Positions 1-9,389 of a stretch of 64,000 nucleotides of DNA are shown here, in pieces. Source of the stretch: Pisaster brevispinus. Its lineage: Eukaryota > Echinodermata > Asteroidea > Forcipulatida > Asteriidae. A model generated the notes under the pieces. It searched no databases and was not told where the DNA came from. It saw only the letters and a list, made by a program, of their open reading frames with translations. The translations under genes were made by a program, and so were the position numbers. The stretch is from the NCBI GenBank assembly GCA_023634235.1, contig JAMKCF010000163.1:1-64000 (forward strand). Direction: 5' to 3'. Within the stretch, counting starts at the first letter, position 1, and each line of letters opens with the position of its first letter.

Positions 1-12
1 GGAGTTATTCCC

Positions 13-39
13 AAATTCACCGCACAGTTAAATTGGGCC
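13..39. repeat. 27-bp segment present only in type A monomers
   Basis: It lies between gttattccc and attacccc, which are directly joined in B. It begins aaattcacc and ends aaattgggcc, so it carries AAATT twice. It was the criterion used to call all 64 A copies, including hybrids. It could be an insertion in the A ancestor or a deletion in the B ancestor; I see no target-site duplication that would decide. An outgroup monomer would settle the polarity. Confidence 0.9.
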
Positions 40-80
40 ATTACCCCGGTCCGCACGACCTTGTCTCGCAGCCGGTTTTT

Positions 81-110
81 GGGAGGGGTCAATTTCTGTT
101 AGGGGTAGGG
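81..110 (+). other. Candidate G-quadruplex, one per monomer
   Basis: In A the plus strand reads GGG, A, GGGG, a 13-nt loop, GGGG, TA, GGG: four G-tracts of three or more with loops of 1, 13 and 2. In B the first two tracts merge into a 7-12 nt G run, which can still supply two G-triplets. The spacing of the last two tracts is kept in essentially every copy. The 13-nt loop exceeds the usual 1-7 rule, so folding is possible but not assured. The window would hold about 149 such sites, all on the same strand. Confidence 0.5.
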
Positions 111-173
111 CTAACATCCAGGTCGCTCGCCTCGCCTACAGAGTCGTCAGCAACCCCAAACTCACGGTAGAGG

Positions 174-192
174 GAGCCCTTGAGACGGGCTT
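174..192 (+). other. Conserved short stem-loop (AGCCC/GGGCT)
   Basis: AGCCC (175-179) and GGGCT (187-191) are perfect inverted complements around the 7-nt loop TTGAGAC, and a G-T wobble (174/192) can extend the stem to six pairs. The arms are kept in almost all monomers of both types. One exception is the monomer at 27316, where the loop-side cctt has become ccct. With only five Watson-Crick pairs this may be chance; no run of T follows, so it is not a terminator. Confidence 0.35.
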
Positions 193-240
193 TACAGTGG
201 TGCTAAACTTGTGCAGATCCGATATTGCCTTGGGGGTGAT

Positions 241-415
241 TTGACCATCCTTATTTTGTGTTTGTCTCTTTTACAGCAAATTCGAGATGAAGCTGTTTTG
301 CGGGGCCTTTGTAGCGTCCCCGTTTGCTGGTCTTTTCCGGTATGAAGCCTGCCCGCAACGGCCGTAAAAGTCCAATTTCCGGATGCAGGGATACCTAAGG
401 AAGATTCAGGTAAAA
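241..415 (+). other. Exon-like module of type A: 3' splice site, 133-bp body, 5' splice site
   Basis: A branch-like ttgac (A at 244) lies 32 nt before an AG at 275-276. Between them is a T-rich tract with no other AG, ending cttttACAG. After 133 bp (277-409) comes CAG|GTAAAA, a good 5' splice site with GT at 410-411. This order and spacing is what a eukaryotic internal exon looks like. None of the three forward frames stays open through the body (stops in all), so any such exon would be noncoding or decayed. The module is repeated in most A copies at start+276 to start+408. Splicing between neighbouring A copies would use introns of about 310 bp (A-A) or 737 bp (A-B-A). No transcript evidence is available here. 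Confidence 0.4.
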
Positions 416-492
416 AATTCATCTCTCTAGCATGCCTAGATCGGGAGTTATTCCCATTACCCCGGTCCGCACGACCTTGTCTCGCAGCCGGG

Positions 493-515
493 TTTTTTTT
501 TTTTTTTTGGGGGGG
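493..515 (+). repeat. T-run/G-run tract of type B (here T16 G7)
   Basis: This tract sits between gcagccg and tcaatttctg in every B monomer and is the main source of B length variation. T runs are about 11-19 and G runs about 7-12 in the copies checked; examples are about T19 G8 in the monomer at 10874 and T16 G12 in that at 60363. In A the same site is T5-GGG-A-GGGG, so the B tract looks like slippage expansion from an A-like precursor. A subset, here called B', has a long T-run followed by GGAGGGG or GGGAGGGG (for example monomers 15650, 18216 and 37754). Exact lengths depend on how well the sequencing resolved homopolymers. Confidence 0.9.
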
Positions 516-701
516 TCAATTTCTGTTAGGGGTAGGGCTTACATCCAGGCCGCTCGCCTCGCCTACAGAGTCGTCAGCAACCCCAAACTCACGGTAGAGA
601 GAGCCCTTGAGACGGGCTTTACAGTGGTGCTAAACTTGTGCAGATCCGATATTGCCTTGGGGGTGATTTGACCATCCTTATTTTATGTTTGTCTCTTTTA
701 C

Positions 702-838
702 ATCAAATTCGAGATGAAGCTGTTTTGCGGGGCCTTTGTAGCGTCCCCGTTTGCTGGTCTTTTCCGGTGTAAAGCCTGCCCGCATTGGCCGTAAAAGTCC
801 AATTTCCGGGTGCGGGGATACCTAAGGAAGATTCAGGC
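702..838 (+). other. Disabled counterpart of the exon-like module in type B
   Basis: At the homologous sites B has ACAT instead of ACAG (702-703) and CAG|GC instead of CAG|GT (837-838), while the 133-bp spacing (704-836) is unchanged. CAG|GC can act as a rare donor, but the acceptor is lost. Exceptions mark exchange between types: the B copies at 3919 and 56273 regain ACAG but keep the GC donor, and many B copies between 36906 and 46292 have GTAAAA with ACAT. Confidence 0.45.
779..793 (-). other. CENP-B-box-like motif in type B (8 of 9 core bases)
   Basis: The minus strand reads TACGGCCAATGCGGG. Against the mammalian CENP-B box core TTCGnnnnAnnCGGG, eight of the nine fixed positions agree and only the second T differs. 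It depends on the B-type gcattggcc; A copies with gcaacggcc drop to seven of nine. Alternation of box-bearing and box-less monomers resembles alpha satellite. By chance one such near match per monomer is not very unlikely (roughly one in ten), so this is only a lead. Confidence 0.25.
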
Positions 839-3800
839 GAAAATTTCATCTCTCTAGCATGCCTAGATCGGGAGTTATTCCCAAATTCACCGCACAGTTA
901 AATTGGGCCATTACCCCGGTCCGCACGACCTTGTCTCGCAGCCGGTTTTTGGGAGGGGTCAATTTCTGTTAGGGGTAGGGCTAACATCCAGGTCGCTCGC
1001 CTCGCCTACAGAGTCGTCAGCAACCCCAAACTCACGGTAGAGGGAGCCCTTGAGACGGGCTTTACAGTGGTGCTAAACTTGTGCAGATCCGATATTGCCT
1101 TGGGGGTGATTTGACCATCCTTATTTTGTGTTTGTCTCTTTTACAGCAAATTCGAGATGAAGCTGTTTTGCGGGGCCTTTGTAGCGTCCCCGTTTGCTGG
1201 TCTTTTCCGGTGTGAAGCCTGCCCGCAACGGCCGTAAAAGTCCAATTTCCGGATGCAGGGATACCTAAGGAAGATTCAGGTAAAAAATTCATCTCTCTAG
1301 CATGCCTAGATCGGGAGTTATTCCCATTACCCCGGTCCGCACGACCTTGTCTCGCAGCCGGTTTTTTTTTTTTTTGGGGGGGGTCAATTTCTGTTAGGGG
1401 TAGGGCTTACATCCAGGCCGCTCGCCTCGCCTACAGAGTCGTCAGCAACCCCAAACTCACGGTAGAGAGAGCCCTTGAGACGGGCTTTACAGTGCTGCTA
1501 AACTTGTGCAGATCCGATATTGCCTTGGGGGTGATTTGACCATCCTTATTTTGTGTTTGTCTCTTTTACAGCAAATTCGAGATGAAGCTGTTTTGCGGGG
1601 CCTTTGTAGCGTCCCCGTTTGCTGGTCTTTTCCGGTGTGAAGCCTGCCCGCAACGGCCGTAAAAGTCCAATTTCCGGATGCAGGGATACCTAAGGAAGAT
1701 TCAGGTAAAAAATTCATCTCTCTAGCATGCCTAGATCGGGAGTTATTCCCAAATTCACCGCACAGTTAAATTGGGCCATTACCCCGGTCCGCACGACCTT
1801 GTCTCGCAGCCGGTTTTTGGGAGGGGTCAATTTCTGTTAGGGGTAGGGCTAACATCCAGGTCGCTCGCCTCGCCTACAGAGTCGTCAGCAACCCCAAACT
1901 CACGGTAGAGGGAGCCCTTGAGACGGGCTTTACAGTGGTGCTAAACTTGTGCAGATCCGATATTGCCTTGGGGGTGATTTGACCATCCTTATTTTGTGTT
2001 TGTCTCTTTTACAGCAAATTCGAGATGAAGCTGTTTTGCGGGGCCTTTGTAGCGTCCCCGTTTGCTGGTCTTTTCCGGTGTGAAGCCTGCCCGCAACGGC
2101 CGTAAAAGTCCAATTTCCGGATGCAGGGATACCTAAGGAAGATTCAGGTAAAAAATTCATCTCTCTAGCATGCCTAGATCGGGAGTTATTCCCATTACCC
2201 CGGTCCGCACGACCTTGTCTCGCAGCCGGTTTTTTTTTTTTTTGGGGGGGGTCAATTTCTGTTAGGGGTAGGGCTTACATCCAGGCCGCTCGCCTCGCCT
2301 ACAGAGTCGTCAGCAACCCCAAACTCACGGTAGAGAGAGCCCTTGAGACGGGCTTTACAGTGCTGCTAAACTTGTGCAGATCCGATATTGCCTTGGGGGT
2401 GATTTGACCATCCTTATTTTATGTTTGTCTCTTTTACATCAAATTCGAGATGAAGCTGTTTTGCGGGGCCTTTGTAGCGTCCCCGTTTGCTGGTCTTTTC
2501 CGGTGTAAAACCTGCCCGCATTGGCCGTAAAAGTCCAATTTCCGGATGCAGAAATACCTAAGGAAGATTCAGGTAAAAAATTCATCTCTCTAGCATGCCT
2601 AGATCGGGAGTTATTCCCAAATTCACCGCACAGTTAAATTGGGCCATTACCCCGGTCCGCACGACCTTGTCTCGCAGCCGGTTTTTGGGAGGGGTCAATT
2701 TCTGTTAGGGGTAGGGCTAACATCCAGGTCGCTCGCCTCGCCTACAGAGTCGTCAGCAACCCCAAACTCACGGTAGAGGGAGCCCTTGAGACGGGCTTTA
2801 CAGTGGTGCTAAACTTGTGCAGATCCGATATTGCCTTGGGGGTGATTTGACCATCCTTATTTTGTGTTTGTCTCTTTTACAGCAAATTCGAGATGAAGCT
2901 GTTTTGCGGGGCCTTTGTAGCGTCCCCGTTTGCTGGTCTTTTCCGGTATGAAGCCTGCCCGCAACGGCCGTAAAAGTCCAATTTCCGGATGCAGAAATAC
3001 CTAAGGAAGATTCAGGTAAAAAATTCATCTCTCTAGCATGCCTAGATCGGGAGTTATTCCCATTACCCCGGTCCGCACGACCTTGTCTCGCAGCCGGTTT
3101 TTTTTTTTTTTGGGGGGGGGTCAATTTCTGTTAGGGGTAGGGCTTACATCCAGGCCGCTCGCCTCGCCTACAGAGTCGTCAGCAACCCCAAACTCACGGT
3201 AGAGAGAGCCCTTGAGACGGGCTTTACAGTGGTGCTAAACTTGTGCAGATCCGATATTGCCTTGGGGGTGATTTGACCATCCTTATTTTATGTTTGTCTC
3301 TTTTACATCAAATTCGAGATGAAGCTGTTTTGCGGGGCCTTTGTAGCGTCCCCGTTTGCTGGTCTTTTCCGGTGTAAAGCCTGCCCGCATTGGCCGTAAA
3401 AGTCCAATTTCCGGGTGCGGGGATACCTAAGGAAGATTCAGGCGAAAATTTCATCTCTCTAGCATGCCTAGATCGGGAGTTATTCCCAAATTCACCGCAC
3501 AGTTAAATTGGGCCATTACCCCGGTCCGCACGACCTTGTCTCGCAGCCGGTTTTTGGGAGGGGTCAATTTCTGTTAGGGGTAGGGCTAACATCCAGGTCG
3601 CTCGCCTCGCCTACAGAGTCGTCAGCAACCCCAAACTCACGGTAGAGGGAGCCCTTGAGACGGGCTTTACAGTGGTGCTAAACTTGTGCAGATCCGATAT
3701 TGCCTTGGGGGTGATTTGACCATCCTTATTTTGTGTTTGTCTCTTTTACAGCAAATTCGAGATGAAGCTGTTTTGCGGGGCCTTTGTAGCGTCCCCGTTT

Positions 3801-4790
3801 GCTGGTCTTTTCCGGTGTGAAGCCTGCCCGCAACGGCCGTAAAAGTCCAATTTCCGGATGCAGGGATACCTAAGGAAGATTCAGGTAAAAAATTCATCTC
3901 TCTAGCATGCCTTGATCGGGAGTTATTCCCATTACCCCGGTCCGCACGACCTTGTCTCGCAGCCGGTTTTTTTTTTTTTTTGGGGGGGGGGGTCAATTTC
4001 TGTTAGGGGAAGGGCTTACATCCAGGCCGCTCGCCTCGCCTACAGAGACGTCAGCAACCCCAAACTCACGGTAGAGAGAGCCCTTGAGACGGGCTTTACA
4101 GTGGTGCTAAACTTGTGCAGATCCGATATTGCCTTGGGGGTGATTTGACCATCCTTATTTTATGTTTGTCTCTTTTACAGCAAATTCGAGATGAAGCTGT
4201 TTTGCGGGGCCTTTGTAGCGTCCCCGTTTGCTGGTCTTTTCCGGTGTAAAGCCTGCCCGCATTGGCCGTAAAAGTCCAATTTCCGGGTGCGGGGATACCT
4301 AAGGAAGATTCAGGCGAAAATTTCATCTCTCTAGCATGCCTAGATCGGGAGTTATTCCCAAATTCACCGCACAGTTAAATTGGGCCATTACCCCGGTCCG
4401 CACGACCTTGTCTCGCAGCCGGTTTTTGGGAGGGGTCAATTTCTGTTAGGGGTAGGGCTAACATCCAGGTTGCTCGCCTCGCCTACAGAGTCGTCAGCAA
4501 CCCCAAACTCACGGTAGAGGGAGCCCTTGAGACGGGCTTTACAGTGGTGCTAAACTTGTGCAGATCCGATATTGCCTTGGGGGTGATTTGACCATCCTTA
4601 TTTTGTGTTTGTCTCTTTTACAGCAAATTCGAGATGAAGCTGTTTTGCGGGGCCTTTGTAGCGTCCCCGTTTGCTGGTCTTTTCCGGTGTGAAGCCTGCC
4701 CGAAACGGCCGTAAAAGTCCAATTTCCGGATGCAGGGATACCTAAGGAAGATTCAGGTAAAAAATTCATCTCTCTAGCATGCCTAGATCG

Positions 4791-6199
4791 GGAGTTATTC
4801 CCATTACCCCGGTCCGCACGACCTTGTCTCGCAGCCGGTTTTTTTTTTTTTTTTTGGGGGGGGTCAATTTCTGTTAGGGGTAGGGCTTACATCCAGGCCG
4901 CTCGCCTCGCCTACAGAGTCGTCAGCAACCCCAAACTCACGGTAGAGAGAGCCCTTGAGACGGGCTTTACAGTTGTGCTAAACTTGTGCAGATCCGATAT
5001 TGCCTTGGGGGTGATTTGACCATCCTTATTTTATGTTTGTCTCTTTTACATCAAATTCGAGATGAAGCTGTTTTGCGGGGCCTTTGTAGCGTCCCCGTTT
5101 GCTGGTCTTTTCCGGTGTAAAGCCTGCCCGCATTGGCCGTAAAAGTCCAATTTCCGGGTGCGGGGATACCTAAGGAAGATTCAGGCGAAAATTTCATCTC
5201 TCTAGCATGCCTAGATCGGGAGTTATTCCCAAATTCACCGCACAGTTAAATTGGGCCATTACCCCGGTCCGCACGACCTTGTCTCGCAGCCGGTTTTTGG
5301 GAGGGGTCAATTTCTGTTAGGGGTAGGGCTAACATCCAGGTCGCTCGCCTCGCCTACAGAGTCGTCAGCAATCCCAAACTCACGGTAGAGGGAGCCCTTG
5401 AGACGGGCTTTACAGTGGTGCTAAACTTGTGCAGATCCGATATTGCCTTGGGGGTGATTTGACCATCCTTATTTTGTGTTTGTCTCTTTTACAGCAAATT
5501 CGAGATGAAGCTGTTTTGCGGGGCCTTTGTAGCGTCCCCGTTTGCTGGTCTTTTCCGGTGTAAAGCCTGCCCGAAACGGCCGTAAAAGTCCAATTTCCGG
5601 ATGCAGGGATACCTAAGGAAGATTCAGGTAAAAAATTCATCTCTCTAGCATGCCTAGATCGGGAGTTATTCCCATTACCCCGGTCCGCACGACCTTGTCT
5701 CGCAGCCGGTTTTTTTTTTTTTTTTTGGGGGGGGTCAATTTATGTTAGGGGTAGGGCTTACATCAAGGCCGCTCGCCTCGCCTACAGAGTCGTCAGCAAC
5801 CCCAAACTCACGGTAGAGAGAGCCCTTGAGACGGGCTTTACAGTGGTGCTAAACTTGTGCAGATCCGATATTGCCTTGGGGGTGATTTGACCATCCTTAT
5901 TTTATGTTTGTCTCTTTTACATCAAATTCGAGATGAAGCTGTTTTGCGGGGCCTTTGTAGCGTCCCCGTTTGCTGGTCTTTTCCGGTGTAAAGCCTGCCC
6001 GCATTGGCCGTAAAAGTCCAATTTCCGGGTGCGGGGATACCTAAGGAAGATTCAGGCGAAAATTTCATCTCTCTAGCATGCCTAGATCGGGAGTTATTCC
6101 CAAATTCACCGCACAGTTAAATTGGGCCAAAACCCCGGTCCGCACGACCTTGTCTCGCAGCCGGTTTTTGGGAGGGGTCAATTTCTGTTAGGGTTAGGG
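4791..6199. repeat. Segment with a distant marker-matched copy at 28629-30037
   Basis: B4791 (cagttgtgc), A5219 (cccgaaacgg), B5662 (tcaaggccg) and A6090 (gccaaaacc, TTAGGGTTAGGG) match, in order, B28629, A29057, B29500 and A29928. The offset is exactly 23838 bp at all four starts, so even the summed tract lengths agree. Some private differences exist (aatccc at 5371, aatttatg near 5741), so this is an older event than the adjacent duplications. The match may extend left into A4348/A28186, which share cccgaaacgg. Confidence 0.75.
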
Positions 6200-7819
6200 C
6201 TAACATCCAGGTCGCTCGCCTCGCCTACAGAGTCGTCAGCAACCCCAAACTCACGGTAGAGGGAGCCCTTGAGACGGGCTTTACAGTGGTGCTAAACTTG
6301 TGCAGATCCGATATTGCCTTGGGGGTAATTTGACCATCCTCATTTTGTGTGTGTCTCTTTTACAGCAAATTCGAGATGAAGCTGTTTTGCGGGGCCTTTG
6401 TAGCGTCCCCGTTTGCTGGTCTTTTCCGGTGTGAAGCCTGCCCGCAACGGCCGTAAAAGTCCAATTTCCGGATGCAGGGATACCTAAGGAAGATTCAGGT
6501 AAAAAATTCATCTCTCTAGCATGCCTAGATCGGGAGTTATTCCCATTACCCCGGTCCACACGACCTTGTCTCGCAGCCGGTTTTTTTTTTTTGGGGGGGT
6601 CAATTTCTGTTAGGGGTAGGGCTTACATCCAGGCCGCTCGCCTCGCCTACAGAGTCGTCAGCAACCCCAAACTCACGGTAGAGAGAGCCCTTGAAACGGG
6701 CTTTACAGTGGTGCTAAACTTGTGCAGATCCGATATTGCCTTGGGGGTGATTTGACCATCCTTATTTTATGTTTGTCTCTTTTACATCAAATTCGAGATG
6801 AAGCTGTTTTGCGGGGCCTTTGTAGCGTCCCCGTTTGCTGGTCTTTTCCGGTGTAAAGCCTGCCCGCATTGGCCGTAAAAGTCCAATTTCCGGGTGCGGG
6901 GATACCTAAGGAAGATTCAGGCGAAAATTTCATCTCTCTAGCATGCCTAGATCGGGAGTTATTCCCAAATTCACCGCACAGTTAAATTGGGCCAAAACCC
7001 CGGTCCGCACGACCTTGTCTCGCAGCCGGTTTTTGGGAGGGGTCAATTTCTGTTAGGGTTAGGGCTAACATCCAGGTCGCTCGCCTCGCCTACAGAGTCG
7101 TCAGCAACCCCAAACTCACGGTAGAGGGAGCCCTTGAGACGGGCTTTACAGTGGTGCTAAACTTGTGCAGATCCGATATTGCCTTGGGGGTAATTTGACC
7201 ATCCTCATTTTGTGTGTGTCTCTTTTACAGCAAATTCGAGATGAAGCTGTTTTGCGGGGCCTTTGTAGCGTCCCCGTTTGCTGGTCTTTTCCGGTGTGAA
7301 GCCTGCCCGCAACGGCCGTAAAAGTCCAATTTCCGGATGCAGGGATACCTAAGGAAGATTCAGGTAAAAAATTCATCTCTCTAGCATGCCTAGATCGGGA
7401 GTTATTCCCATTACCCCGGTCCACACGACCTTGTCTCGCAGCCGGTTTTTTTTTTTGGGGGGGGTCAATTTCTGTTAGGGGTAGGGCTTACATCCAGGCC
7501 GCTCGCCTCGCCTACAGAGTCGTCAGCAACCCCAAACTCACGGTAGAGAGAGCCCTTGAAACGGGCTTTACAGTGGTGCTAAACTTGTGCAGATCCGATA
7601 TTGCCTTGGGGGTGATTTGACCATCCTTATTTTATGTTTGTCTCTTTTACATCAAATTCGAGATGAAGCTGTTTTGCGGGGCCTTTGTAGCGTCCCCGTT
7701 TGCTGGTCTTTTCCGGTGTAAAGCCTGCCCGCATTGGCCGTAAAAGTCCAATTTCCGGGTGCGGGGATACCTAAGGAAGATTCAGGCGAAATTTTCATCT
7801 CTCTAGCATGCCTAGATCG
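6090..7819. repeat. Tandem duplication of one A-B dimer (865 bp x 2)
   Basis: Copies are 6090-6954 and 6955-7819. They share rare variants not found together elsewhere: gccaaaacc, TTAGGGTTAGGG, gggggtaattt, tcctcattttgtgtgtgtc, ccacacgacc and ttgaaacggg. I noticed two differences: the T/G tract (T12 G7 against T11 G8, equal total) and gcgaaaattt against gcgaaatttt near the end. This is one of the youngest duplications in the window. Confidence 0.92.
6188..6199 (+). other. TTAGGGTTAGGG telomere-type dimer (also 7053, 30026, 55485)
   Basis: Nearly all monomers have TTAGGGGTAGGG here, one base from two telomere repeats. In A6090, A6955, A29928 and B55404 the fifth G is T, giving two perfect TTAGGG units at 6188-6199, 7053-7064, 30026-30037 and 55485-55496. 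Two units are too few to be an interstitial telomere; this is most likely a point variant spread by duplication. Confidence 0.6.
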
Positions 7820-9132
7820 GGAGTTATTCCCAAATTCACCGCACAGTTAAATTGGGCCATTACCCCGGTCCGCACGACCTTGTCTCGCAGCCGGTTTTTG
7901 GGAGGGGTCAATTTCTGTTAGGGGTAGGGCTAACATCCAGGTCGCTCGCCTCGCCTACAGAGTCGTCAGCAACCCCAAACTCACGGTAGAGGGAGCCCTT
8001 GAGACGGGCTTTACAGTGGTGCTAAACTTGTGCAGATCCAATATTGCCTTGGGGGTGATTTGACCATCCTTATTTTATGTTTGTCTCTTTTACATCAAAT
8101 TCGAGATGAAGCTGTTTTGCGGGGCCTTTGTAGCGTCCCCGTTTGCTGGTCTTTTCCGGTGTAAAGCCTGCCCGCATTGGCCGTAAAAGTCCAATTTCCG
8201 GGTGCGGGGATACCTAAGGAAGATTCAGGCGAAAATTTCATCTCTCTAGCATGCCTAGATCGGGAGTTATTCCCAAATTCACCGCACAGTTAAATTGGGC
8301 CATTACCCCGGTCCGCACGACCTTGTCTCGCAGCCGGTTTTTGGGAGGGGTCAATTTCTGTTAGGGGTAGGGCTAACATCCAGGTCGCTCGCCTCGCCTA
8401 CAGAGTCGTCAGCAACCCCAAACTCACGGTAGAGAGAGCCCTTGAGACGGGCTTTACAGTGGTGCTAAACTTGTGCAGATCCGATATTGCCTTGGGGTGA
8501 TTTGACCATCCTTATTTTATGTTTGTCTCTTTTACATCAAATTCGAGATGAAGCTGTTTTGCGGGGCCTTTGTAGCGTCCCCGTTTGCTGGTCTTTTCCG
8601 GTGTGAAGCCTGCCCGCAACGGCCGTCAAAGTTCAATTTCCGGATGCAGGGATACCTAAGGAAGATTCAGGTAAAAAATTCATCTCTCTAGCATGCCTAG
8701 ATCGGGAGTTATTCCCATTACCCCGGTCCGCACGACCTTGTCTCGCAGCCGGTTTTTTTTTTTTTTTTTGGGGGGGGTCAATTTCTGTTAGGGGTAGGGC
8801 TTACATCCAGGCCGCTCGCCTCGTCTACAGAGTCGTCAGCAACCCCAAACTCACGGTAGAGAGAGCCCTTGAGACGGGCTTTACAGTGGTGCTAAACTTG
8901 TGCAGATCCGATATTGCCTTGGGGGTGATTTGACCATCCTTATTTTATGTTTGTCTCTTTTACATCAAATTCGAGATGAAGCTGTTTTGCGGGGCCTTTG
9001 TAGCGTCCCCGTTTGCTGGTCTTTTCCGGTGTAAAGCCTGCCCGCATTGGCCGTAAAAGTCCAATTTCCGGGTGCGGGGATACCTAAGGAAGATTCAGGC
9101 GAAAATTGCATCTCTCTAGCATGCCTAGATCG
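7820..9132. repeat. Irregular block A-A-B with hybrid monomers
   Basis: Starts are A7820, A8263, B8705. A7820 begins as A, then has B-type ttattttatg, ACAT, gcattggcc and gcgaaaa, so it is an A5'/B3' hybrid. A8263 begins as A, has B-type middle states (agagagag, ttatg, ACAT) and returns to A-type states at the end; it is 442 bp because one G is lost in ccttggggtga. Its gtcaaagttcaat is shared with B10448 and B13486. Confidence 0.88.
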
Positions 9133-9389
9133 GGAGTTATTCCCAAATTCACCGCACAGTTAAATTGGGCCATTACCCCGGTCCGCACGACCTTGTCTCG
9201 CAGCCGGTTTTTGGGAGGGGTCAATTTCTGTTAGGGGTAGGGCTAACATCCAGGTCGCTCGCCTCGCCTACAGAGTCGTCAGCAACCCCAAACTCACGGT
9301 AGAGGGAGCCCTTGAGACGGGCTTTACAGTGGTGCTAAACTTGTGCAGATCCGATATTGCCTTGGGGGTGATTTGACCATCCTTATTTT

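Larger units (their letters stand above)
1..443. repeat. Type A monomer, reference copy (443 bp)
   Basis: This is the first monomer of the window. In order it holds the A-specific 27-bp segment (13-39), a T5-GGG-A-GGGG tract (76-88), TTAGGGGTAGGG (99-110), the A-type gctaacatccaggtcg, a stem-loop (174-192), and the splice-like module (branch-like ttgac 241-245, ACAG ending at 276, 133-bp exon-like body 277-409, GT at 410-411). A-diagnostic states are agagggag, ttattttgtg, ACAG, gcaacggcc, gatgcaggg and caggtaaaaaa. I count about 23 CpG, close to expectation for this base composition. Offsets given here apply to other full-length A copies by adding the monomer start minus 1. Confidence 0.95.
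444..870. repeat. Type B monomer, reference copy (427 bp)
   Basis: This monomer is homologous to A along its whole length but lacks the 27-bp segment and has a T16-G7 tract (493-515) where A has T5-GGG-A-GGGG. B-diagnostic states are gcttacatccaggccg, agagagag, ttattttatg, ACAT in place of ACAG (700-703), gcattggcc, gggtgcgggg and caggcgaaaa. The two splice-like dinucleotides of A are both lost: AT at 702-703 and GC at 837-838. Many later B copies are mosaics with a B-type 5' half and A-type 3' states, so the A/B split is sharpest in the first 120 bp. Confidence 0.94.
1..7819. repeat. Regular A-B dimer block, 9 dimers
   Basis: Monomer starts are A1, B444, A871, B1314, A1739, B2182, A2607, B3050, A3476, B3919, A4348, B4791, A5219, B5662, A6090, B6533, A6955, B7398. 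The dimer period is 865-872 bp. The B at 2182 ends with A-type gtaaaaaattc, and the B at 3919 has A-type ACAG, so short patches of A sequence already occur in B. The last two dimers are a recent duplication, listed separately. Confidence 0.95.

Noticed and set aside
175..191. Rho-independent-type terminator at the AGCCC/GGGCT stem
   Set aside because: The stem has only five Watson-Crick pairs and is followed by tttacag rather than a T-run, and the setting is not bacterial.
192..422. Minus-strand 76-109 codon ORFs, one in most A and several B monomers
   Set aside because: They recur only because the repeat recurs. The longer forms run through the homopolymer tract, giving a lysine run whose frame depends on tract length. 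I recognise no domain, and frames differ between copies with tract length.
1..443. 5S rRNA, tRNA or snRNA gene as the source of the monomer
   Set aside because: I compared by eye with the 5S internal control region, tRNA A and B boxes and U1, U2, U5 and U7 sequences as I know them and found no convincing match. The attcgagat near 280 is not flanked as a B box would be.
1..443. Hammerhead ribozyme, as found in some amphibian and schistosome satellites
   Set aside because: Neither strand has a CTGATGA-type core with a matching GAAA at the right place; the nearest string, gagatgaag, does not fit.
493..515. Retrotransposon poly(A) tail (the minus strand reads C-run then A-run)
   Set aside because: The tract is internal and homologous to the short CCCCTCCCAAAAA of type A. 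There are no target-site duplications and no element body ends there.
432..671. Plus-strand 66-103 codon ORFs with a phenylalanine run from the T tract
   Set aside because: They are translations of the T/G tract and flanks. They exist only where the tract length keeps the frame and overlap the minus-strand ORFs, as expected of chance ORFs in a repeat.
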